From Owenia fusiformis (lineage: Eukaryota; Annelida; Polychaeta; Sabellida; Oweniidae), in the NCBI GenBank assembly GCA_903813345.2, contig CAIIXF020000005.1, positions 32,493,375 to 32,557,374 of the forward strand: 64,000 nucleotides of DNA. The letters are read 5' to 3'. A program made the translations under genes and the position numbers. Positions within the stretch are counted from its first letter, which is position 1. Each line of letters begins with the position of its first letter. A model generated the notes under the pieces. That model was not told the DNA's origin and did no database searches. It worked only from the letters and a program-made list of their open reading frames with translations. Of the stretch, positions 10,740 to 24,600 are shown in pieces.

Positions 10740-12532
10740 GAAGTTCTGCTGAGGTAATCTTCTTTTCCCTTTAATTTCTATAGAATAAACGGTGCTTATT
10801 GTGCACTGTGGACGGTAGATATCCCCTGTATACAATCGTGCATATAATCATTATGTTGCATTTACAGATTCTCAGTGTGTGTGCCAGTCTAACCGATTTT
10901 ACTCAATGAGTTCATACATAGAGATTTGTAGGACCTCTGCCAGATTACCTCCTCTGTGTCTAGGATGCATCCAAGAAATGAGGGAGCGTATATTTAATGG
11001 AGTGCAGCGCTTCGGCTATTTCCTTTCGTTCAAATGTTTATTCCCGAAGTCAAATGCCTTTTCTGAGAATGTGACGCCACTCCGGATGACGTCTCAGAGA
11101 TAACCGAGAAGTCCCATGACATTTCTTTAAAGGTGCAACAAGTAGTGCAGAGGGGCCATTCAACGATCATGGACCAGTGTCAAAATATATTTAAGTTTGG
11201 ATATTTCACCAAGACTAACATCTATTTTTATTTTCTCCAAAGAAACCCCCTAGATAATCATTATTTCAGCTTATATTCCTCTTAAAACATGGTGGATCTT
11301 AAAAATATAAAAGTGGACGTCCCCTTTTAGAAGCTTTGAACTGATTTTACACATTTTAATGCCGAAATTGATAGTTTATCCATACATTTTAAGAAAATAA
11401 GTATGTCGAAGAAGATGTTAATCCAACTGTTGACTTGATAGCTCAGAAAAAGTTAAAATTTTCCTATTTTCTCTCTACAAGCCCCTTTATTGCCCCTTTA
11501 AACTCCTGCAGAAACAATAACAACGGTTTGTTAGGCTACGGGATCCTTTACTTTCATTGGCTGTTTGTTGCGATGTGACGTAATTTGAGAGACGAACAAC
11601 ATCGGACACTGCCGGAAATAACCGAAGCACTCCATTATCTTTACGCTCTGAAAATTTGAAATATATGTCTCGGGAAAATTCAAATTACAGCGTCAATAAT
11701 GGATATCATGCAACCATTCAAACTAATACATAAAGAAGAGATTACAGGGTAAATATTGATCAATCTCTGTCTGACAGATCGAAAAAATAAAAGTCAGTAT
11801 GAGGGTCATATTTTTGGGTGGTCATTTTTTTGATGTACCTTTTTTGGTACAATGCCCCATGTCTGAGATTACCCCTATGTCCTCTTAAAACTCAAGGCCT
11901 ATTTACCTTTAGACCCAGGAACATGTGTACTGTTTATTAAAAAAGATTGAGTCAAATACACCAAGTAAAGCAAAGTGAACAGAATTTCATACAAGTGCGG
12001 AATCTTTTTCGTCAAAAATATGTTTTTCAAATGATATATATATCTTTATTATGATTTTTGAGATTTGGCAGTCATGCAGGCCTTGATAACACCCTAAAGG
12101 ATCTAGAAAAACATATTTTATACCCCAATCTTGCTATTATGGCAAGATAATACTGCAAATATAAGCACTGCAAAATGATCCGCACTCTGCCTTCTGACCA
12201 ATCACATTGCGAGAGGCATGCGCAGTATCGATGTAGAAATGAAATTCTACAGTAAATAGCAACTTACAGCGTGAATGGTAGCAGCAGATATGCAAATATA
12301 CTCACTGCATTCTTAAATTATGAGCCCATGTTCAAACTGCAGAAAGCATATGCCTGTGTTATGCAATATAAGCATAACATTTCGTCATATAAATACAATC
12401 ATATCTGAATATATTCATTTATTATTTAGGTCAAAATGTGGAAAACAAGACACTAGATCAATAAGATACTTTGCAATCATCCTGGGATGTGTCTGTGAAT
12501 GATCACAAGATTAAGCTGGATTAATTCAGAAT

Positions 12533-12613
12533 ATGGCTGATGCTGCACACGGAAAGAAGGGAACAGTTGTGTTGTTCAAGGCAGCCAAGGATGGAACTGA
12601 CCAATATGTTCAG
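12533..12613 (+). CDS. UROS: UROS exon 1
   Basis: It begins at ATG and runs 27 codons (MADAAHGKKGTVVLFKAAKD, then GTDQYVQ) to a phase-0 donor GTAGGG. The VLL/FK-KD pattern matches the start of animal UROS. No earlier in-frame ATG exon is needed. Confidence 0.9.
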
Positions 12614-15600
12614 GTAGGGAATTTTGTATTGGACACATGCCATACTTTGCTACACACATTCAGGAGAACTTTCATTGGAAACTAGTAGTAATGATATGAG
12701 CAGCCCCCTGGGATTATTGGCCTCTATTAATGGTCTGGAACCTATTTACAACTACATGTACCATTGTGCCTTTAAATTCAACTGGGGCTCATCAATAGAA
12801 ATATTCAAAAAGAATTAAAGTCATAAAGAATTAAGGTCCATTGTTCTCTTACTATTATATCATTATATTAATGGTTAAAACAATTGATCTTGTAATTCTT
12901 ATTTAAATTTACCAAGTTTCTTTTAACAACCTCCTGATTTACTTGAGTGTACTAGACCAGAGATTCACTTTTGTGTAAACTAGGCCAGGGATTAATTTGT
13001 GAATGAACTAGGCCAGGAATTTAGTTGTGTGTTAACTACACCTGGGATTTACTTATGTATTTAACTAGGCCAGAGTTTCACTTCTGTTTAAATTATACCA
13101 GAAATTCCTTGTTTTAAACTAGGCCAGGGATTTTCTTGTGTGAACATTTAACCAGAGTTTCACTTCTGTGCAAACTAAGTCAGGGATTTACTTGTGAGTA
13201 AACTAGGCCAGTAATTTATGTGTGTGTAAACTAAGACCAGACATACACTTGTGTATAAATCAAGCCAGAATTTCACTTCTGCACAAACCAGGTCATGGAT
13301 TCACTTGTGAGTAAACTAGGCCAGGAATTTACTCGTGTGTAAACTAGACCAAACATTCGCTTGTGTATAAACTAAGCTAGAGTTTCCATTCTTCAAAAAC
13401 TAGGTCATAGATTCACTTATAAGTAAACTAGGCCACAGATCTACTCCTGTGTAAACTAAACCAGAAGTTCATTGTTATAAACTAGGCCAAGTATTTACAT
13501 GTGTGCAAAAACCAGAAATTCACTTGTGTGCAAACTAGACCAGAGATTCACTTGTGTATAAACTATGCCAGAGATTCACTTAGATTTTAATGAGGCCAGA
13601 GATTCATGTGTGTGTAGACTAGGCCAGAGACTCAGTTGTGTGTAAATAAGGCCAGAGATTTAGTTGTTTGTAAACTAGGCCAGAAATCCACTTGTATATA
13701 AACTAGGCCAGGGATTCACTTGAATGTAAACTAGGCCAGAGATTCAATAGTGTGTGAACTAGCCCACAGATTCAACTATATGTAAACTAGGCAGATATTT
13801 AGATGTTTGTAAACTTGGCCAGATATTCACTTGTATTAAACAAGGCCAGATATTTTTTTGTGTGCAAAATAGGTCAGATATTCACTTGTGTAGAAACCAG
13901 GTCATATATTCATTTTGTATAAACTAGACCAGAGATTTTTATTTATTTTTTATTTATAAATTTATTTCAATGGCTGTGCCATTCTGGCATGTTACTAGCC
14001 ATGTCTTTATATATATTGAAATGACATGTGATATAAATAATATAAATAGATCAAAGATACAAAATAAAAACACTTCATGTGTATGTGTGTGACTAAAAAA
14101 GGGCTGTTCAATAGGCCGTATAGTATTCTATCTTTGATTACTAATGGTTTCGAGGTGAGATGCGAATAGTTTTATCAATTCTATGTTTTTTGCTTTGCTC
14201 AACATGTCGCAACCATAGAGCAGGGTATGTATTTTTTCAAGTTGGGGCATAACTTTAAAATTAATTTCTGGGAAATTATGCTGGACTTCACCAAACAAAG
14301 TTTTCATGGTTGGCTTTGTAAGATTACATCTGAAGAAAAAATGTCTCAACGTTTCAGATTCAACGCCACATAAACAAACAGGCGAATCCACAGTAGTACA
14401 GTTGTGAGCATGAAACTGGGAGCGAAGGAATAAATCACATCTGATTCTGTTTAGTGGTATCTCTTGACTCCTTTTAATTTCCATATCCATGGTTGTAATC
14501 AATGAGTTACCATGCGTCAATTTAAAACGCCTTTTAAAGGAGGTCAATGATTGAGAATTTCTAGTGTCGGCATTAAGACCATTCCATTCTGTTATGCATC
14601 TGAAAACACACGATCGTGACAATAAGCTGCCCCTCTTCCTCGGAAGTTGGTACTTTCTAATGTGCCTTAAATTTACATTGATGTTACAATGCTCATATTT
14701 CTCAAAAATGTCGTTAACATAGGAGACGGACAGGGAGTTAGATACTTTATACATAAGGTACATTCTGTGATGATATCTTCGTGTTTCAAGTGGTAACCAG
14801 TTTAATGCATTTAAGACCTTTGCCGTGCTTGAACCATGCATAGCCCCAGAGACATGTACTGCAGATCTGTAATATAATGAGTCCAGAAGTTGCAAACAAG
14901 TAGCACTTGCACACCCAAAGACAATATCACAGTACTCGAAGTGAGGTAGTATAAAGGATTGGAAAATATTCTGCATATGTTTACTTGGTAGCTTTAACCT
15001 CAAAGCATACAACGGACTAAGCAATTTATTGATCTTTTTTACAAGGCACTTTATGTGCTCGTCAAATTTCAAGTGTTGATCAAGTATCAAACCGAGATGT
15101 TTATGGTAACATCTATTATGAACCAACCAACCAACCAACATTTCCTTCAAGGTGAAAAACTTCATTGACTTGGTCTTTGGAACGACTCGAACGGAATGTC
15201 ACCTGCGCACTCTTAGTTGCATTGAACGTCAATTTCCACACTCTTGACCAAGAACATATAGTGTCCAGATCATGTTGTAAGGAATTGAATTGGTCATTAC
15301 GGTTAGTTTCATTATAAGGGCAGTATAAAGATGTATCGTCGGCAAAAAGGTAGCACTTATTTTCCAAATTATCTGGTATATCTTTGATATATATCAAGAA
15401 CAATAGAGGCACTAGGATTGACCCTTGTGGTACCCCTGCATTGATGTAGTTTTCTGCTGAAGTTTTTGACTCTTGCCCATCAATAACTTCTTTTACTCGT
15501 CTATTGGTGAGATATGAACTTAATAATTTAATCATGTTCTCGTTTATTCCATAACCTTTTAGTTTCTCGAGAATATATTTGTGAGGCATAGAATCAAAGG

Positions 15601-18600
15601 CAGCTGATATATCTAGAAATGTTCCTTTAATCTCTTCACCGTTTTCAATACAATTTGTTAAGTAATCTACAATTGTTAATAGTTGAACTTGGCAGCCATG
15701 CCCCGGGATGAAACCGCTTTGTAGATTGTACAGCAAATTATTAGCCTGGACATGTTTAAAAATAGCATTAAAAATTATTCTTTCGAATACCTTTGATATG
15801 GAGCACAAGAGAGTTATGGGTCTGTAGTTAATGAAATTTGATTTTGAACCTATTTTATGAATTGCATTTCCCAGTTTCCAGAGAGTTGGAAATGTATGTT
15901 CATGGATAATTTTGTTGAACATTTTCGCAAGAGGTTAAGAGAGAGCACTTGATGCCATTTTCAACATTCTATTATTAATATTATCATATCCCCCAGCTTT
16001 ATTTGTATCTAAACATTTAAAAATTTGGAGAATTTCATCTTCAGTCACAAGTATGTTATTTAATAAGTTGTTTGTTCTACTTTGAAAGGGTACCTCTGGA
16101 AGTTCCAGAGCACTAGGATTGACCCTTGTGGTACCCCTGCATTGATGTAGTTTTCTGCTGAAGTTTTTGACTCTTGCCCATCAATAACTACTTTTACTCG
16201 TCTATTGGTGAGATATGAACTTAATAATTTAATCATGTTCTCGTTTATTCCATAACCTTTTAGTTTCTCGAGAATATATTTGTGAGGCATAGAATCAAAG
16301 GCAGCTGATATATCTAGAAATGTTCCTTTAATCTCTTCACCGTTTTCAATACAATTTGTTAAGTAATCTACAATTGTTAATAGTTGAACTTGGCAGCCAT
16401 GCCCCGGGATGAAACCGCTTTGTAGATTGTACAGCAAATTATTAGCCTGGACATGTTTAAAAATAGCATTAAAAATTATTCTTTCGAATACCTTTGATAT
16501 GGAGCACAAGAGAGTTATGGGTCTGTAGTTAATGAAATTTGATTTTGAACCTATTTTATGAATTGCATTTCCCAGTTTCCAGAGAGTTGGAAATGTATGT
16601 TCATGGATAATTTTGTTGAACATTTTCGCAAGAGGTTTAGAGAGAGCACTTGATGCCATTTTCAACATTCTATTATTAATATTATCATATCCCCCAGCTT
16701 TATTTGTATCTAAACATTTAAAAATTTGGAGAATTTCATCTTCAGTCACAAGTATGTTATTTAATAAGTTGTTTGTTCTACTTTGAAAGGGTACCTCTGG
16801 AAGTTCCAGAGATTTACCTTTGTGCAAACTAGGCCAGCCAGAGATTCACTTGTGAGTAAACTAGGCCAGGGATTTACTTGTATAAACTAGACCAGAGATT
16901 CACTTGTGTGAAAACTAGGCCAGAGATTAACTTCTGTGCAGATTAGGCCAGCCAGAGATTCACTTGTGAGTAAACAAGGCCAGAGATTCACTTGTTTATA
17001 ATCAAGGCCAGAGATTCAATTGTATGTTAACTAGGCCAGAGATTTACTTGTGTGCAAACTTGGCCAAGTATTCTATTCGGTATTCACCTAATGTGCAAAC
17101 TACAAACTAGGCCAAAGATCCACCTTTTGCCAGGAAGATTCTGTTGTTTATCAGCACAGGAACAGGTGTCAGATTAAACTGAATTCCAGAGATTATTTCA
17201 GATATTTAAACCAAGAATAGCCATATTCTGGTTATATTTAGACTCTTTTAGTTGTTTTTCAGTGATTCACCCTTGCAAATAATTTATTTTGCTTGAAATT
17301 AAACACCTAACACCGTGCAAGGGATTCATAAGCATATTGACTTCTGCAATTGTTATTTGAGATTTTTTATTTATTTTATTTATAACATCATATCCAATTA
17401 AGTATAATTTGCAATGCTAGATTTGTCTAATATGTTTCTGCTATGATCTTCTAAGAATCTAAGGTATGCAATAGCAAGGTCTTCATGTTACTCCCAATCT
17501 TCGAATTCTACTTATACCTGATCAAATCAATTGTTTTGAGACAAATGAAGCCCTGGTTTGTGTTACATTTGTATGGTATCTGCATGTTTATTTACATTCT
17601 TTTTTCTGCCAATTGGTGCATGTTCTGTAGTGTGAAGCATAGAAAAGCATATTGTCCTGGGAAGATTATATGTGCAGGCACATCTCCCTTGCTGGGACAG
17701 TGGAATGCTTGCAATGTGAAATTACAACCTTCAATTTAGAGCTCTCACTGACAAAAATGTCATCACCTCTGGCGAGGCCTCATATAGAATAGAAGATCTA
17801 GCATAGGATGGTCAGGACTAGCACATGCATACCTTCTATATAAATATTACAAAAATCAAAGTTTTTTATTTTTCTTTGAGTTGGTCTCATATGACAACTC
17901 AGTGCAGAATGTTTCAGTTGAAGTTGAACATTCTTGGAATACATAACGGCAAACTACAGAGGAATGGTTCCCATTTTGCGCATAAAGTGAAGAATATGTT
18001 TTACATAGATTTCAAAACTGAAAATCAGGATATATTCTTCTCAGATGCTTCAACAAATGGATGAGTACAGGTATGGCCTTAATTAATGTCGCATAGCTGT
18101 TTTGGACAGATGTAAAATATAAAAAAATAAATATACATTTATATGATTGCCATTAAACATTATTACCACACCAAGTCACCAAGCAAAGTAGTTAATAGTT
18201 CAAAGTAGGGATATGGAGAAGATGTCTGTCTATCTATGCATCATTTGTCTGGGTGATAACTGAGATATTGTTAATGGTTTAAGTTCAAATTTTATATGCT
18301 GTTTTCATGGGGACATGGGCCATTTGCTTAAAGCCCCCATATAAAGTGTGATATGTGAAACTTTTATTTTTAATTTTAAAAAGTGGTTTTTGAAGGACTT
18401 TTTGTTCGAAAAATTGTGAATTTATTGAAAACTAACTTTAAAAGGTCACACATATCTTTTAATAAGCAATAGTTCACACCAATGCAGAGTATTCATCACT
18501 TGTTAGCCGAAAAAAATCAAAAAAATCAGTTCAAATAAGCAAGAAATGAACTTATCCATGTACAGAAATGGTTTAGAGAAAAATGCATTTCAAAATTTTA

Positions 18601-21600
18601 TTTCTCATAGAAATCAATGATACAATAATATCTAAAACATAATATATTCTTCCTTTTAACCTGGTCAGACAATCAACATTGGTTTGTTTTTGAAGTTAAG
18701 CATATTTAGAAAAGATTAACATAGAAAAAAAAGTTCAATTTTATTCAAAAAGTTTTTGCCACCTGAGTGATTTATGACAACATCACTTAGGTTCAATTTG
18801 CACAATGTTTTTTAAAAAGATAATGTTTTTGAACTGTATGGTGGAATATTTGATGATTAAAAATTTCAACTTTTATTTCAAAAATGGCAGGAAATTTAAA
18901 TATTTAAGGAACAAAAAGCTTTTCAAAAATTTTTTGAAAAGGCACGATATACTATACTTATTTTGTTATAAATTCTGCAGCACTTCCCAAGTTAAGGTAA
19001 AATTCACTCCTAAAAATTCAATAAACTCTGCACCTTATAAAATGATGATCACAATAAATATACTTTATTTTATTCCATGATGGAGAATTTCCCTGCAACC
19101 TGATTGGTCCATGTGACTTAAATATGTATTGTATTTACACGCACTTTCCACTTAGCGTGGGATACAGAGTGAAAATGACGTCACCGTTGGGATATGGTTC
19201 AGTATCCCAACGCCCCAGATTTCCATCCAGGATATGACTGTTACTGAAAAAAATCAATGGCGATTACTTTACACCAAAGCATGCTTATCTTTGAGTTTTG
19301 CTATAAATATCTGATTCAAATATCAGAAATGTATACTGTGATCACCATAATCAATAATTTTAGGATAAAAAATGCAATTTTGTAAATATAAGAAATCAAT
19401 TTAAAACATACACATTGTTTTCATGAACTAATTAAAATCCAATATGTTAGACGAAAGTCGAAAAAACGTTTCGCTTCACTGCACTTCCAGCTGATGAAAT
19501 TGAAGAAAAAAGAAAGAAAATCAAACGTCTCGTATAATACAATAAAAAGCAAACAACAAGGCCATAACGATTTTGAAGGAATATCGATGTAAAATATCTC
19601 TGAGGTGAGAAGGTTGATCTGTTTCTCCGGCCCCAAGCCAAGGGACTTGATTTAGGCGAGTTTTATATGGGTAGTCATGGAATAAAAATGTTATTCAATG
19701 ATTTCTCGTGAAATACAGAAAATATTCTTCCCTTGAACGTCTGTATTTCACTCTGCTAGCGCATCGTGAAATACAACCTTCTCGGAAAGAATATTTTCTG
19801 TATTTCACTCGAATCATTGAATAACTTATAATATTATGTTGCAGGAATTTTGGGAATTTGAAAATTTGAATTTAGCGGGAGAATTGAACCCTAAATTTCG
19901 CAAGATTTTGCCTGATATTGCAGGAATTTTGATAAAATTCCCTGGATAATTCTGCGAGTCGCGGGACACTTGTCAGCCCTGAAATGAACTGGATTGATCA
20001 ATGAAATATACACTTTTATATGTATAAGTACATTTTTTGCCCAGTCCTAGCTCAAAGACTGTGTAAAAGGTAGACTGTGTTGGATTGGATCAGGAATTTC
20101 TAAAACATGGAATTTCTGAAATTTTATTAAATCTGATTACTAGAATATGACATGATTTGGAAAGGAGGGCGAGTTGTTTGTAGAATGAATCGGGGGATTT
20201 TTTTCATGAATTTTGCTTATGTTTTTCATCCAAAAAACATCAATACACTTTAAAACATTTTGTTTACTTTAAGATTACACCATGTAATCCAAAAATATAT
20301 TTCTCATTTTCAAAGATAATCCAGGGATTAACACCCAGGTATTTTTATTTTTCAATCTTCAGAGGGCTGGGAATCAATGATGCTCAACGCTTTTGAATAC
20401 GATAAATGCTGTTTTAAATAGGTTTTACGTATGCCAATAATTTCTCAAATTATGTAAGCTGAATGCATTCCTTAATCCCTAGAATGCCTATCATAATAAC
20501 ATTCTTTTGTCTTGGCCACTTAATATGTTTTGTTGCTGTCTGATCATCAAATCAAATTGTTGTTATTTAAAGATGTCAGTCAAATCTGGTGAAACAGCAC
20601 AACATTTACCTAAATAGCACGAGTACATATTATGTAACTTATTCATAATATTTCATGCATCAGGTATTAAGGCTTAGGGGATTAACTTTTACACATAAAC
20701 TGAACTGACAGATGTGCACGCTTACATGTACAACTTCCAGGATTGTAAGAATTCAAAACTTGTTGATAGCCATATTTTCCTGAATGTGACATCGAGATAT
20801 TATGGCATTTATGAGTGGTAAAACATGAAAAAAAGCATTTTCATTTAAAATTAGCATATGATTTGAATTGATGCCAAGAAATGTATTAGTTAACTGTATC
20901 CGTTTTACATCCATTGCAGTTGGCTACATTATAAGACAAGGCATTCACATGCAAAATGTCAACACCTGCCATTTGTTACAGACACCAACTGCCAAACACC
21001 AACTGCCAAATGATAAACACCAACCACTGAACACCGTCCACAAAATAGTTTGAGACCATAACAATATGTCACCACTTGTGGTGGTGACATAAAAATGATC
21101 ATGGAAAATTGCATTTTTTTTAAAAAGTAGGAACTTCTGAGGTTATTAGAAAATTGGAAGACAAGGAAGGATTCTGGGAAGGATATTAGGGTTATAAATT
21201 GCAATGAAACTTAAACAAAACATTCTTTTTCTCAAATATCACAGTGTATATTCAAATCACAAATACGATATCATACAATTACAATAAGTGTCTAGTGCAC
21301 TTTCCATTATGATATCCCCATGAACAAAATGAATCATTTTTAGGTGTAACATAAAGAATTCAATGTCACATAATACTGTGGAAAATATTTGGGCGTTTGG
21401 ACCCACATGGGCTGAGGTTGAGGTCATTTAGTTCAGCAAGGGTGTATTGACTTGCCATTGAATGGGCTCCATTGACTTAACATGTGGATATCATCAATTC
21501 CAATTGAGGCCATTGGTTTCTATTGATTTTCACAAAAATACCTAAAATACACTATGACCTGAATCGATTGCAAATTAAATAATTTCACAGTATGACACAA

Positions 21601-24600
21601 ATGGTATATCACATCAGATGTGCAAATATAAAGTTTGCAATCGATTCAGGTCATACTTCAAATTAAAAGATTATACATTTTTTCCATCATTTTTTCCTAC
21701 AAAATGGCTATAGAAAAATGCTTCAAAAGCAACTTTTATACTAATGAAATCCCATACAACTTTCTAAATCCAAAGATTATACTGTTATGTTTCATTAATT
21801 AATAACATATTTGGATAATATGTTGGGATGTGTAGGATGCAAATGGATTTTGACAGACACAAAAAGACTTTTTGGTTTGGCATCTCTACCCCTGTACACT
21901 TTATGATTGAATATTGGCCCTAATAAGTGGCCCATTCATCAATACAGTGCTGAATATAGGTCAACAAGATACTAGTGTACATATAAATGTAATAATACCT
22001 ATAGCTAGGTCTGAATATTAAACTCCAGCCAAATAGAGCCACCACAATATTTCAACCTTTGTTACCCTTGCAAAAAGATTTTCTTGCAATAAAAATGTAA
22101 AAATAGCTTAGGGTACTTGTAAGCCAATTTGATTTTAAGGTAGACATGTCTCGATATTTTTCAATAATTTTCATGATTATAAATACCGATAATCAATGAA
22201 AGGGACAATATTTTCACATTTGTAATTGTATGTGTATGCATGGTCCATGTGTATGTTACCATAATTCTTTATATCCACTTAAAATGTAAAAAATTTTGCC
22301 CAATTTATAAATATCAGATAATTTATTCATCACCAAAATTAGTAAAAATTATCAACATGCAGAACTACCTTAAAGAGTTTAATCTCTCACTCAGTCACAA
22401 TCATGTCAACCAAAACTGTACTCGTGTTACATAATATAGGATTATACAGCTTACCATACGTGTGCAATCTATATAGCATCCACACTGACATCTTTACAGA
22501 ATCATATATAATTTTTGAATATAAACTAACTCAACCCAATAAGGCGAGTACTAAAGAATTTACTTACCTGCCATCTAAAAATCTGCTTGGAACTACCATT
22601 GGATTACCATTGGATTCCTCCAAGAGAATATTCTAGGGCGCATTCAGCTTACATAATTTGAGAAATTAATGGCATACGTAAAACCTATTTAAAACAGCAT
22701 TTATCATATTCAAAAGCGTTGAGCATCAATGATTCCCAGCCCTCTGAAGTTTGAAAAATAAAAATACCTGGGTGTTAATCCATGGATTATCTTTGAAAAC
22801 GAGAAATATATTTTTGGATTACATGGTGTAATCTTAAAGTAAACAAAATGTTTTAAAGTGTATTGATGTTTTTTAGATGAAAAACATAAGCGAAATTCAT
22901 GAAAAAAATCCCCCGATTCATTCTACAAACAACTCGCCCTCCTTTTGTGATCTTTTATAGTTGGCTATAAATAAAAGTAAAAGTTCAATGTCCTAATTTA
23001 ACACTCAGCAACTAATGTTGTAACATACATTATTATGCCTGTTATGATGTCACAATAAAGGAAAATGATTACTTTTGAATGGGAACCGTATATATTGTGA
23101 CATCATGAGATGACAAAGGAAATACTTAAGTTTTAGATATGACATCACATTCACAGAAAAGCTATGTGCTATAGTAACAAAACAGAATAACTTTATTATG
23201 TTCAAAATTTAGACAACATGTGTGAGATTACCTATATTGTTATCTTATTTCTAGGTGAGTTCATTTTATTATGTCCCCACCACATAGTGTGGGGCCATAT
23301 TGTCGTCCTAGGCGCGTCCGTCCGTCTGTCTGTCTGTCTGGTTGTCTGTCTGTCTGTCCGTCCGTACGTCCGGCAGTTTTCTCCAAAACCGCTACAGGTA
23401 TCACCTTCTAATTTTCAGGAATAACTTATGAGTGCCTATAGATGTGGATGAAAAAAATTAAACTCGAAACCTACTTCCTGTCGGCCATTTTGAAGTCAAA
23501 TGCTAAAATCCTTGTCTGCAAACTTTAAGAAAAACTGCTTCACAGTTGCTTTTAAAACTTTAACATCTTGTTCAGCTCACTTCATTCTAGATCTGATTAG
23601 GTTTTGGACCTGCTAGCTCAGTCATGTCAGCCATTTTGAATGTCTTAAGAAAAGTTAGCGCGCGATAATACTTTGTATCATATTGAATGGTGTTTTTGAG
23701 TTTTCATACTTTAACTATTTAGTAGCTTTATACCACATAGTGTGGGGCCATATTGTCGTCCTAGGCGCGTCCGTCCGTCCGTCTGTCTGTCTGTCTGGTT
23801 GTCTGTCTGTCCGTCCGTACGTCCGGCAGTTTTCTCCAAAACCGCTACAGGTATCACCTTCTAATTTTCAGGAATAACTTATGAGTGCCTATAGATGTGG
23901 ATGAAAAAAATTAAACTCGAAACCTACTTCCTGTCGGCCATTTTGAAGTCAAATGCTAAAATCCTTGTCTGCAAACTTTAAGAAAAACTGCTTCACAGTT
24001 GCTTTTAAAACTTTAACATCTTGTTCAGCTCACTTCATTCTAGATCTGATTAGGTTTTGGACCTGCTAGCTCAGTCATGTCAGCCATTTTGAATGTCTTA
24101 AGAAAAGTTAGCGCGCGATAATACTTTGTATCATATTGAATGGTGTTTTTGAGTTTTCATACTTTAACTATTTAGTAGCTTTATAAATAATTTCAGATGT
24201 ACTTTGCTGTAAAAGCCTACTTTATTGTTAACAGTAGTTATATGTGATAATTTTGTAAAAAGAAATCAGCAAAAACTCATAAGGACTTTTTTATTGTCGG
24301 CCATTTTGGATTTTTCGGTCCTAAAATCTTGTCTGTGAAGTCTTGTATGCGCGTTTTCAGGTGAACCGTTTGGTGGATCAATTTCAAATTTTCAGGGATG
24401 ATTCTTAGTATAAAAATCTAGATCTCATTAGTTTTTTGGCATTCTTGGTAAATGTCAAGGCAGCCATTTTGGATTTTCCGTCCTAAAATCTTGTCTGTAA
24501 AGTCTTGTCTACTCGTTTTCAGGTGAACTGTTTGGTAGATCAATTTCAAATTTTCAGGGGTGGTTCTTAGTATGACAATCTAGAACTGATTAGTTTTTTT

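Larger units (their letters stand above)
8704..12532. other. Divergent intergenic region between PRADC1 and UROS
   Basis: About 3.8 kb separates the two start codons, which point away from each other. Roughly half is the repeat element at 8944-10739. Between 10740 and 12532 I see no gene; the GC content rises modestly at about 11560-11660, which could be promoter-proximal to UROS or an untranslated exon, but nothing in the sequence proves it. An octamer-like ATGCAAAT occurs at about 12290. Confidence 0.4.
13934..16808 (-). mobile_element. 5'-truncated non-LTR retrotransposon with internal tandem duplication
   Basis: The element reads on the minus strand from 16808 down to an A-rich AAATAAATAAAA-type tail at about 13934. 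It encodes a Jockey/CR1/L2-type reverse transcriptase in broken frames, with no visible endonuclease. It sits inside the 28-bp minisatellite; CCAGAGATTT occurs at both borders and can be read as a target duplication, though the minisatellite itself contains that string. A 701-bp segment is duplicated in tandem (15411-16111 and 16112-16808) with only a few differences. GGTT-type tetranucleotide expansion at 15121-15140 shifts the frame. The copy is inactive. Confidence 0.88.
20161..22945. mobile_element. Foldback/long-TIR element, 2.8 kb
   Basis: Its 306-bp inverted arms (20161-20466 and 22640-22945) are nearly identical; ends read AAAGGAGGGCGAGTTGTTTG. The 2.17-kb interior has no convincing gene. 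It carries a nested small MITE (20956-21090) and a perfect 21-bp inverted pair at 21554/21634. No target duplication is obvious. It is a non-autonomous DNA element with unusually long TIRs; its superfamily is unknown. Confidence 0.85.

Noticed and set aside
23218-23877. Two frames with a Ser-Val-Cys-Leu-rich stretch
   Set aside because: The run comes from the GTCC/GTCT microsatellite in a duplicated transposon segment.
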